6,683 bases of DNA from positions 1 to 6,683 of the forward strand of contig DAOWFV010000195.1 in NCBI GenBank assembly GCA_030637805.1, written 5' to 3'. This DNA is from Acidobacteriota bacterium (GTDB lineage: Bacteria; Acidobacteriota; Thermoanaerobaculia; Thermoanaerobaculales; Sulfomarinibacteraceae). Positions 1 through 5,799 of this stretch are shown in pieces (positions within the stretch are counted from its first letter, which is position 1; the number at the start of each line of letters is the position of its first letter). The notes below the pieces were generated by a model. It searched no databases and was not told where the DNA came from. It worked only from the letters and a program-made list of their open reading frames with translations. Position numbers and translations under genes: made by a program.

Positions 1-603
1 CGATGGAAGAGACAGCGAGGACTGTCCGTGGTCGAAGCCGCGGCGGTGCTGGTGATGATCGCGATGCTCGCGGCGGCGATCTTGCCCGGTCTCGGAGAGG
101 CCCGCGGGGCGGCCGCTCTGCGCATGGTGGCGGGACAGCTCCGTGGGCTCATGTTCCGCTGCCGGGTTCACGCGGTAATGAAGGGGAGGGCGAGCGCCGT
201 GGTCTTCGAACGTCGCCCGGACGATTCGTGGCGATGCTACATCGTCGAGGACGGTGACGGCGATGGTATCCGGCGGGATGACATTACCGCCCTCCGCGAT
301 CCCGTGGTGGGAGAGGTGTTTCACTTCGAGGCCGGAGATGCCGGTCTCGGTATCCTCAGCGGTGAATTCGTGCCCGACCCCTCTGGCCGCGGTCGCCTTC
401 GCGGCGACCTCGATGATCCCGTTCGTGCCGGGCGTGGTGACATCATCACCTTCACCCCGAGGGGCACGGCAACGCCGAGCTCGGTCTACCTCACCGATCA
501 CCGCTCGCGCATGCGAGTGCTGCGGATTTATGGATCAACGGGCAGGGTGATCTGCCGGGTCTGGCGTTCGGGTTGGGCCGACTGGCGTGAGTCAGGGATG
601 TGA
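1..603 (+). CDS. GspH/FimT-like type II/IV pseudopilin (5' partial)
   Basis: The reading frame is open from the first base and ends at TGA 601-603, giving 200 visible residues. The start codon is upstream of the window. Residues 1-7 are basic and end in Gly, followed by LSVVE, so Gly7 is the -1 residue of a prepilin peptidase site and Glu12 is the conserved +5 Glu of the mature protein. A hydrophobic helix follows (about residues 8-29, ending in Pro), typical of class III signal sequences that insert in the inner membrane and then join a pilus or pseudopilus. The C-terminal half contains ITFTPRGTATPSSVYL and a final beta-rich stretch like the FimT/GspH family, whose members are minor pseudopilins of type II secretion or type IV pili. 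I cannot say which system it serves, because its partners would lie to the left. The GTG at position 28 would remove the cleavage motif and is not the start. The family call is secure; the exact subfamily is less so. Confidence 0.85.
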   Translation, partial: RWKRQRGLSVVEAAAVLVMIAMLAAAILPGLGEARGAAALRMVAGQLRGLMFRCRVHAVMKGRASAVVFERRPDDSWRCYIVEDGDGDGIRRDDITALRDPVVGEVFHFEAGDAGLGILSGEFVPDPSGRGRLRGDLDDPVRAGRGDIITFTPRGTATPSSVYLTDHRSRMRVLRIYGSTGRVICRVWRSGWADWRESGM

Positions 604-730
604 GCCCAGGGGGAATTAGGAATCAGGAATTAGGAATTTCGGATCGCCGATTTCAGGTGCGTGTCGTTGGAATGAAGGCGCACCGTCAGAGAAGGGCAAG
701 AAGGCGATGAGAGTCCGGTTCCCGTTCCTC
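604..730. other. Convergent intergenic gap
   Basis: This 127-bp spacer separates the stops of the pseudopilin gene (+) and the nucleotidyltransferase gene (-). It holds an AT-richer tandem heptamer block at 612-639 and otherwise no coding potential I can support. A weak stem GTGCG/CGCAC (about 657-683, long loop) is visible, but there is no T-tract, so I do not call a terminator. Confidence 0.6.
612..639. repeat. Four tandem GGAAT-type heptamers
   Basis: Four consecutive 7-mers read GGAATTA, GGAATCA, GGAATTA and GGAATTT, so the first 12 bases recur with a 14-bp period. The block is strikingly AT-rich against the surrounding sequence. It lies 9 bp after the pseudopilin stop codon. No function is evident; it looks like a small simple-sequence repeat in a convergent spacer. 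Confidence 0.8.
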
Positions 731-1687
731 TCAGCGGGCTTCGGCTCGCACCTCATCCACTACCGCCTCCCCGCCCCGAACCTCCACAGCGCCGAGGAGG
801 ACCGAGCGGATGACCCTGGTACCGCGGCCTACCGTCGCACCTTCGGCTACGACCGAGTTCTCGACCACCGCGCCGGCATCGACGCCGGCGTTCTTGCCGA
901 TGTAAGAGGTTGCGAGAGAGGCACCCGGATCCACCCTCGCCGAAGGGCTGACCACGGTTCTGCCTGCGAGGCGTTGTATGACGACCTCGAGGTAGCCCGC
1001 GGGGGTGCCCACCTCGCGCCAGTGGCCGGGGACAACAACCCCGCCCAGGCGCCGAGCCTCCCGCGCCGGCCCCCACAGGAGATCGGGGATTTCGCCGGGA
1101 GTCGCCGGCAAGTCATCGAGGGCGGTTCGGGAAACGGCCATCACGCCGGGATAGAGGAAGGGCGCCTCTTCCGCCGCGGGTGGGCCCGGAGACAGGATCC
1201 GTTCGACCCGACCGCCGGCGTCGAGTAGAACCCGGGACCATCGGCGGGGGTCGAGGTGAGGAAGCAGCGCGAGGGTCACCAGATCGTCCCCTCGATGATG
1301 GTGTGCGACGAGAGAGTCGAGCCGCAGCCCGAGAGCTCCGTCGCCGTTGAGCACCAGCACGGATCCGTCCTCGCCCAGAAGCCCGCGGTCCCGTGCCAAA
1401 GCCAGGCCACCGGCGGTACCCATCAACTGACTCTCAGGGGAGAGTGTGATTTCGACTTCGGGGAGATCGACCTCCTCCACCGCAGCGGCCATCCGCTCCG
1501 CGAGGTGCCAGGTGTTGACCACCACTCTCTGAACCCCGGTCTCCGCCGCGAGGCGCAGAGCTGAGGCGATCACCGGACCCTCGGGCAAGGGCAGGGCTGG
1601 CTTGGGAATGACATTCGAAAGGGGTTGCATGCGTTCACCCCGCCCCGCGGCAAGCACCAGAGCCACCCGGAAGGCCGGGCTTTTCAT
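731..1687 (-). CDS. NDP-sugar nucleotidyltransferase (MurU/GlmU-like) with left-handed beta-helix tail
   Basis: This 318-residue protein is predicted to transfer an NMP group from an NTP onto a sugar-1-phosphate. The N-terminal Rossmann-like domain carries the signature LAAGRGERM (12-20) and the downstream Lys in PKP (29). It also has GTAGGL (90-95), the NGD metal/nucleotide site (114-116) and HWREVGTPAGYLE (222-234), which corresponds to the usual W-x-D-x-GTP segment with Glu in place of Asp. Residues of about 246-300 read as degenerate hexapeptide repeats (V.PSA.V.PGA, then AVVENSVV and ATVGRGT), a short left-handed beta-helix as in GlmU-, GlgC- and RfbA-like enzymes. The start codon ATG overlaps the stop of the upstream CYTH gene (ATGA), and no Shine-Dalgarno sequence is visible, so translational coupling is likely. 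The substrate cannot be read from sequence: N-acetylmuramate-1-P, glucose-1-P, mannose-1-P and heptose-1-P enzymes all share these motifs. No AmgK-type kinase is adjacent in the window, so I do not name it murU. Confidence 0.88.
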   Translation of the reverse strand: MKSPAFRVALVLAAGRGERMQPLSNVIPKPALPLPEGPVIASALRLAAETGVQRVVVNTWHLAERMAAAVEEVDLPEVEITLSPESQLMGTAGGLALARDRGLLGEDGSVLVLNGDGALGLRLDSLVAHHHRGDDLVTLALLPHLDPRRWSRVLLDAGGRVERILSPGPPAAEEAPFLYPGVMAVSRTALDDLPATPGEIPDLLWGPAREARRLGGVVVPGHWREVGTPAGYLEVVIQRLAGRTVVSPSARVDPGASLATSYIGKNAGVDAGAVVENSVVAEGATVGRGTRVIRSVLLGAVEVRGGEAVVDEVRAEAR

Positions 1688-2250
1688 TTTGGGAATACCA
1701 TGTCTGCGGGAAGGTGGTCCTCCGGGTGGCGCTGGCGGTGCACCTGCCAGAGGCTCAAATAAGAACCGCGAACCGCCCGCTCGGGATCAAGTCCGATGGC
1801 GCTGGCGGTGGCCTCGATCTCCTCCGGCGGCCCTTCCACCTCGACGAAGTCGCCCATGGGTGTGTGGTCGAGAACTATGATAATGCGACCGATTCGCCAG
1901 GTTTCGCGGTCCTTCTCGTAGCGAACCACGGTGGAGAACCCGAGGTCTTCGAGGATTGTCTGCAGTCGCTCCACATCCTCGACCTCGACCTCATTCTCCT
2001 GGCGGACCTTGATGGTCCCCCGATAGCTCACCGGCCCCTTGAGGGTGAACAGGTGGCGATCTCCGTACCGACGCAGCCGCAGGGCGCGTCCGCTGGTCTG
2101 GAGGCGATCATCTTCAGTGTCGAGAAGCACGTTCACTTCCCGAGCCATGTGGTGGACCTTTTCGGCCTTCAAGCCGCGGAGGGCGGCTCGCACCGGCTCC
2201 AGCCCGGGCACCGGGATCTTGAGCTCGGTCTCGAGTGGGGGGTGGCCCAT
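1684..2250 (-). CDS. CYTH-domain protein (class IV adenylate cyclase / triphosphatase family)
   Basis: This 188-residue protein covers a single CYTH triphosphate-tunnel domain. The hallmark ExExK motif is present as E7-T-E9-L-K11, with further conserved charged tunnel residues: LRLRRY (57-62), LFTLKGP (67-73), the Glu-rich ENEVEVE (85-91), YEKDRETW (111-118), FVEVEG (135-140) and SYLSLW (163-168). The family includes CyaB-type adenylate cyclases, thiamine triphosphatases and inorganic triphosphatases. The overall pattern, with a KDR-type block before a VLDHTPMGDFVEVEG block, looks most like the CyaB/ThTPase branch. Which triphosphate it uses is not decidable here. It is the first gene of a two-gene minus-strand unit with the nucleotidyltransferase (4-bp ATGA overlap) and is divergent from selB. 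The start ATG sits seven residues before the first motif Glu, which fits the family; a clear ribosome-binding site is not visible upstream. Confidence 0.87.
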   Translation of the reverse strand: MGHPPLETELKIPVPGLEPVRAALRGLKAEKVHHMAREVNVLLDTEDDRLQTSGRALRLRRYGDRHLFTLKGPVSYRGTIKVRQENEVEVEDVERLQTILEDLGFSTVVRYEKDRETWRIGRIIIVLDHTPMGDFVEVEGPPEEIEATASAIGLDPERAVRGSYLSLWQVHRQRHPEDHLPADMVFPK

Positions 2251-2351
2251 GTGGAGAGCTTACCCAGTCTCCGCCGGCACGCCAAGTAGGTTCTCCGCGG
2301 GGTGCTCACCCTGCTCGGGGAGGGCGCTCCGAAAGCGTGTACCATGATCCC
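2251..2351. promoter_or_regulatory. Divergent intergenic region between CYTH gene and selB
   Basis: This 101-bp spacer must carry the 5' signals of both divergent units unless selB is transcribed from further left. The only structured element I see is a 12-bp interrupted palindrome GGGTG-CT-CACCC at 2300-2311, which could be an operator or chance in such GC-rich DNA. A purine-rich GGGGAGGG lies at 2317-2324, 12 bp before the GTG at 2337 and 27 bp before the GTG at 2352. No convincing -35/-10 pair was found on either strand. Confidence 0.35.
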
Positions 2352-4262
2352 GTGGGACACGTCGTCTGGGGAACCGCGGGGCACATCGACCATGGCAAGA
2401 CCACTCTGGTCAAAGCCCTCACCGGCACTGATTGCGATCGCCTGCCCGAGGAGCGGGAGCGCGGGATCACCATCGATCTCGGCTTTGCCCAGCTCACGGA
2501 GGAGGACCTCCAGCTCCACTTCGTCGACGTGCCGGGGCACGAGCGATTGGTCCACACCATGATCGCCGGGGCGTCGGGAATCGATCTCGCCTTGCTGGTG
2601 GTGGCGGCGGACGAGGGGGTGATGCCTCAAACCCGCGAGCACCTCGAGGTGATCCGTCTCATGGGGGTGCCTGGGGGAGCGGTAGCTCTGACCAAGTTGG
2701 ATCTGGTGGACGAGGACCTGGCCGACCTCGCCGTGGAGGAGATTCGAGATTTCCTCCAGCCGACCCCCTTCGCCGGCGCGCCGGTGATCGCGGTGTCGGC
2801 GCAGACCGGCGCCGGCCTCGGCGAGCTTCGGCGGGTGCTCTTCGAGCAAGCTCGCCAGGTGCGGCCACGCCAGATAGAGGGGCGTCCCTTCCGGGAACCG
2901 GTGGATCGTGTCTTCAGCCTCACCGGTGCAGGAACGGTCGTCACGGGCACCTCTTTATGGGGTGCTCTCGAGGTAGGGTCCGAGGTTGTCGTCCACCCGC
3001 GCGGCACCACAGCGAGGGTGCGCAGGCTTCACGTGCACGGGGTCGAGCGCCAGCGGGTGGAGGCCGGCGAGCGCGTTGCTCTCAACCTCGCCAATATCCC
3101 TCGCGAGAACCTCCGCAGGGGAGATCAGATCCTGACCGCGGGTCCTTGGGAGACCACGCGTCTGGTGACAGTGAAACTCGAACTTCTCGACAGCGCTCCC
3201 GGGCCTCTGAACGAGGGAGACGAGGTCGAGGTTCATGCCCTGGCCGCGCGAGTGCCGGCGCGGGTCGTTCGTCTCGCCAAACGGCCGTTGAGTCCCGGGG
3301 ACCGCGCCACCGCCCAACTCTCCCTGAGAGAGCCGATGCTGCTCTTCCCTGGCGACCGCCTGGTGCTGCGCCGGCCTGCCCCGGTGAACACCTTTGCCGG
3401 CGGCCAGGTGCTGGACGCCCGGCTCCCGCGTTGGCGGCGGCGCGACAGCGCTGATCTCGACCGGTTACCGGAGGTGCACCGGAGCGGCTGGCCGGAGCTT
3501 CTTCTGAGCTGGGTGGAGAGGGCGGGCCTGGATGCGATGACCCTGCCCGCGATCGAGGGCCGCCTCGGCGTTCTCCCCGCGACCGTGGAAGCCCCCCTCG
3601 GACGACTCCTCGAAAAGGGCGCGATCGTCGCTCTGCCCACCCAACCACGTCGTCTGGTGTCCTCCGCCCGGCTCGAGAGACTCGCCCAAGAGGCAGCGGA
3701 AGAGCTCAAGAGGCGGCTGGCGAGCGAGGAAGTGTCGGCGGGAATCCCCACTCGGGACTTCGCTGCAGGTCTGCTCCCGCGCCGTGCCCAGCCGCTCGTC
3801 GATGTTTATCTCGAGGAGCTTCGTGGCCGTGGCGTGCTCGAGCTCACCGAGGGACGGGTGGTGCCGGCCGGAAGCGATCGCCACATGACCGCAGCCGGAG
3901 AAGAGCTGGCTCGCAGAGTCGAGACGCTGTACCGCGAAGAGGGCTTCACTGCGCCGTCACCCGGCGAGGCGGCACAGCGGCTCCAGGCCAAGCCCGTTAC
4001 CGTCGAGGGCATCTGCCGCTTTCTCGTCCAACGTCGTCGCCTGGTCCGACTGGACGGGAAGTACCTGATCCACCATGCGGTGCTTGACGAGATCGTACGG
4101 CGGGTGCGCGAGTGGGAGGTTGATGATTTTGCTGTGGGTGATTTCAAGGAGCGCTTCGGGCTCACCCGCAAGCTCGCCATTCCCATTCTCGAGTGGTTGG
4201 ACTCCGAGCGCGTCACGGTACGCCAGGGAGATCGCCGCAAGATCCTGCGGCGCAAGGGTTGA
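2352..4262 (+). CDS. selB: Selenocysteine-specific translation elongation factor SelB
   Basis: SelB is the cytoplasmic GTPase that carries Sec-tRNA(Sec) to ribosomes paused at a UGA followed by a SECIS hairpin. With the GTG at 2352 the protein has 636 residues, matching known SelB lengths. GTPase motifs are intact: G1 GHIDHGKT (10-17), the switch I block ERGITIDLGFA (36-46), G3 DVPGHE (59-64), G4 TKLD (114-117) and G5 SAQTG (149-153). Two beta-barrel domains follow (for example VDRVFSLTGAGTVVTGT), then winged-helix domains. The last one contains FKERFGLTRKLAIPILEWLD and a terminal RQGDRRKILRRKG, the signature of the SECIS-binding C-terminal domain. I chose 2352 because it leaves six residues before GTAGHIDHGK, as in homologues. 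A GTG at 2337 is nearer a GGGGAGGG sequence and would add five residues; the frame is open back to 2235. No selA, selD, tRNA-Sec or selenoprotein gene is recognisable nearby, so selB appears to stand alone here. Confidence 0.96.
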   Translation: MGHVVWGTAGHIDHGKTTLVKALTGTDCDRLPEERERGITIDLGFAQLTEEDLQLHFVDVPGHERLVHTMIAGASGIDLALLVVAADEGVMPQTREHLEVIRLMGVPGGAVALTKLDLVDEDLADLAVEEIRDFLQPTPFAGAPVIAVSAQTGAGLGELRRVLFEQARQVRPRQIEGRPFREPVDRVFSLTGAGTVVTGTSLWGALEVGSEVVVHPRGTTARVRRLHVHGVERQRVEAGERVALNLANIPRENLRRGDQILTAGPWETTRLVTVKLELLDSAPGPLNEGDEVEVHALAARVPARVVRLAKRPLSPGDRATAQLSLREPMLLFPGDRLVLRRPAPVNTFAGGQVLDARLPRWRRRDSADLDRLPEVHRSGWPELLLSWVERAGLDAMTLPAIEGRLGVLPATVEAPLGRLLEKGAIVALPTQPRRLVSSARLERLAQEAAEELKRRLASEEVSAGIPTRDFAAGLLPRRAQPLVDVYLEELRGRGVLELTEGRVVPAGSDRHMTAAGEELARRVETLYREEGFTAPSPGEAAQRLQAKPVTVEGICRFLVQRRRLVRLDGKYLIHHAVLDEIVRRVREWEVDDFAVGDFKERFGLTRKLAIPILEWLDSERVTVRQGDRRKILRRKG

Positions 4263-4418
4263 CCCACCGCCCAAGACCGAGGTTTGCCACTTAGGCCCGC
4301 TTATCTCACCGGGTTTCGTAGCGAGGGCGGCGAGGCGCAAACACCGCGGGACGCCGCAATTCGCCGTCCGCAGTAGACACCCGGTGAGATAGGCGGGCTA
4401 GAAAGTGAAGCGGTGGAG
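4263..4418. other. Convergent intergenic gap filled by a palindromic repeat
   Basis: This 156-bp gap lies between the selB stop (+) and the stop of the secreted-protein gene (-). About two thirds of it is the 107-bp palindromic repeat described separately. The flanks (4263-4294 and 4402-4418) show nothing further. The strong dyad could serve as a two-way transcription stop or 3'-end stabiliser, but it lacks T-tracts. Confidence 0.6.
4295..4401. repeat. Short 107-bp palindromic repeat element (copy E1)
   Basis: The ends are inverted repeats: 4295-4313 (GCCCGCTTATCTCACCGGG) pairs with 4380-4398 at 18 of 19 positions, including 12 consecutive perfect pairs. Complementarity continues imperfectly inwards (GGGTTTCGTAGCGA against the complement of CCGCAGTAGACACCC), so a single strand could fold into one long hairpin. 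The left arm 4295-4333 recurs at 5311-5349 with 37/39 identity and the right part 4346-4401 recurs at 5815-5870 with 51/56 identity, so this is a member of a dispersed family. The right end finishes in CTAG. It encodes no protein. It resembles a MITE or a REP/BIME-type element; the class cannot be decided from one window. Confidence 0.85.
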
Positions 4419-5318
4419 CTACTCGGGGGTGTAGTCTCTGTCGCGGGCGACCCGAAAATTGGTCGAGTCGAGACTGGAGAGCTTCATCCGCACCCTGGCC
4501 GAGTACACCACCCATGAAGCCTGAGCGACGCCGTCGATAGTGGCGGGCTGGACTCTCCAGCTGGCCAGGTAGGCCGACAACCAAGGATTGAGACCGTCGA
4601 GGAGTTCGAGCGGTACATAGCGGTCACAATGACCCGTTTCTGTGATGTGGACCAGAGCCCGCAGGTGGACCTCCTCCTCTCGGCCCGGAGCGTGGACTCG
4701 GATGCGGCGCGGGGAGGCGAGAACACTGAGCTCCGCTTGAGGAATGGCTGGAAGCTCGCGCAGATTTCCAGGCGGCGTCATGGCAACTGGTGTGTTCGGC
4801 TCGGGGGGAGATGCCGGCTCGGGCAATTCGAGGAGTTGGTCCAGTAATTCGCTCTCCTTCACCTTGCCCTGCATGACAATATCGAGCACGACCCACGAGG
4901 GCTTCGGGACATCATCGGCGCGAGCGGCGTCAAAGCGGCTTCCGGTGAGCTCCTCCACCAGGGGGGAGGTGAGACCCGGGAAGGGCAGCTCAAGAGGTAC
5001 CGTACCGAGGCACTCCCCCTTGACGTCCACATATGCGGCCACGGTCGCTATTCCGCTCACCTCGACCTTGCGCGGGGGGACTGACTGGAGCACTTTTGGC
5101 GGCTGGTCCACGGGTGCGGCGAATGGGTTGACAGACTCTAACTCCACCATCGGCACCGGGAGTGGAATCTCTACTTGCAACCTCTCCTGCCAGGCCCTCG
5201 TCGCGGAACCCTGCGCCGCGGCAACTCCGCTCGCCAGCAGAAGAACGATGACTACTTCGCCCACTCTTCTCACGGATGCATCGTACCACGTGTGAGGGTG
5301 AGCGACCCTCGCCCGCAT
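4419..5318 (-). CDS. Secreted protein with two TonB-C-like modules (hypothetical)
   Basis: I do not recognise a named family. From the ATG at 5318 it has 299 residues. A hydrophobic signal sequence (about 20-35, VGEVVIVLLLASGVAAA then QG) predicts export and type I signal peptidase cleavage; no lipobox Cys is present. The body holds two related modules of about 55 residues (roughly 92-150 and 220-277). Both contain C-x3-VPLEL (Cys103, Cys231), then a Gly-Leu/Ser-rich helix-like segment, a Phe- or Trp-containing strand and SWVV (141-144, 268-271). This pattern resembles the C-terminal fold of TonB-type proteins. A Pro/Glu-rich linker (about 164-190) joins them. It lacks the N-terminal membrane anchor and long Pro-Lys spacer of genuine TonB. 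The start is uncertain: the ATG at 5318 lies inside a repeat arm with GGTGAG only 2 bases upstream, whereas the GTG at 5273 would give a tidier signal peptide beginning MRRVGEVV. The gene converges on selB. Confidence 0.75.
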   Translation of the reverse strand: MRARVAHPHTWYDASVRRVGEVVIVLLLASGVAAAQGSATRAWQERLQVEIPLPVPMVELESVNPFAAPVDQPPKVLQSVPPRKVEVSGIATVAAYVDVKGECLGTVPLELPFPGLTSPLVEELTGSRFDAARADDVPKPSWVVLDIVMQGKVKESELLDQLLELPEPASPPEPNTPVAMTPPGNLRELPAIPQAELSVLASPRRIRVHAPGREEEVHLRALVHITETGHCDRYVPLELLDGLNPWLSAYLASWRVQPATIDGVAQASWVVYSARVRMKLSSLDSTNFRVARDRDYTPE

Positions 5319-5380
5319 ATCTCACCGGGTTTCGTTGCGAGGGCGGCGAAGTGCCGTGCTCAGTGGCGTTTTCGACCAAG

Positions 5381-5410
5381 AGGTCCGGCGGGAGCCCCCA
5401 GTGCCGTCCG
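5381..5410. repeat. Left half of 30-bp internal inverted repeat
   Basis: Positions 5381-5410 match the reverse complement of 5621-5650 at 26 of 30 positions, with a run of 11 matches over GGAGCCCCCAG. A GTGCCGT (5351-5357) and its inverse ACGGCAC (5673-5679) lie about 30 bp outside each half, so the symmetry continues outward nearly in register. The pair brackets a 210-bp core. Confidence 0.85.
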
Positions 5411-5620
5411 CCGATGGGGCTCGTGAGGCAAGGTCAAGGCGCGAGGAGGAAGTCGATGCCCGCGCATCGTCGACGACGAGCAACGAAGAGATTGGCCACG
5501 ACCCCCATCGGCCCGAAGGGTTGCGGCGCCATGGCCTCGCCTTCGTCGTTGCCGCTCCTCGGCGATGGAGGACATCGCTGTCGTCGCGGCGCCTAGAATC
5601 CGGACCCATGCCGCTCGCAA

Positions 5621-5650
5621 CGGACGACGCTGGGGGCTCCGACCGGACCT
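5621..5650. repeat. Right half of 30-bp internal inverted repeat
   Basis: This is the inverse partner of 5381-5410 (26/30). Two mismatches are adjacent, at the ninth and tenth positions from the outer edge; the others are single. Conservation of both halves suggests that folding, or recognition of the ends, has been maintained. Confidence 0.85.
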
Positions 5651-5719
5651 CAAGGGGCGCGGCTTGTTCTTGACGGCACGTCGAGCACCCCGAGGCGAGA
5701 AAACATCGCTGGGTAGGGA

Positions 5720-5745
5720 CCCGTTCCGGCGGGAGCCGGAATGGG
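5720..5745. repeat. 11-bp hairpin with GGGA loop
   Basis: CCCGTTCCGGC (5720-5730) pairs with GCCGGAATGGG (5735-5745) through 11 pairs, one of them a G-T wobble, around the loop GGGA. It sits in the right flank of the long element, in a segment with no counterpart in the left flank. No T-tract follows, so it is not a standard intrinsic terminator. It may be a recently inserted small palindrome or a structural part of the element. Confidence 0.75.
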
Positions 5746-5799
5746 CGGGTGCATCGTCGGCCGCAGCAGAACGCTGGTGAGGTATGCGGGCTAGCTCAA

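Larger units (their letters stand above)
5311..5794. repeat. Long repeat element with terminal inverted repeats (copy E2)
   Basis: The left end 5311-5328 (GCCCGCATATCTCACCGG) is inverted at 5774-5791 with 16/18 identity, and the right end finishes in CTAG, as in the short copy at 4295-4401. The left 39 bp match the left arm of the short copy at 37 positions. Inside lies a 30-bp inverted repeat (5381-5410 and 5621-5650), an inner core with smaller palindromes (for example GATGC-CCGC-GCATC at 5455-5468), and a hairpin at 5720-5745. No reading frame in it has recognisable protein motifs, so I treat it as non-coding. It looks like a non-autonomous mobile or folded repeat of about 480 bp, sharing termini with the short form. 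Confidence 0.7.

Noticed and set aside
734..749. Six-pair stem with a cUUCGg loop (GCGGGC-TTCG-GCTCGC), as a terminator of the pseudopilin unit
   Set aside because: No T-tract follows, and it lies within the last codons of the convergent gene, where GC-rich chance stems are common.
707..1228. A 173-codon plus-strand frame opposite the nucleotidyltransferase
   Set aside because: It is antisense to a gene with strong family motifs and has no recognisable domain or ribosome-binding site.
2344..2400. ATG at 2344 as the selB start
   Set aside because: It is out of frame with the GTPase motifs; in-frame options near the conserved N-terminus are GTG 2337 and GTG 2352.
2432..3454. A 340-codon open frame overlapping selB in another frame
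   Set aside because: The translation is rich in Arg, Gly and Ala without motifs, and the selB frame has every expected GTPase motif across the same DNA.
4263..4418. tRNA-Sec or SECIS element near selB
   Set aside because: The long stem here belongs to a repeat with a second copy 1 kb away. I see no tRNA-like cloverleaf, T-loop or TCA anticodon arrangement.
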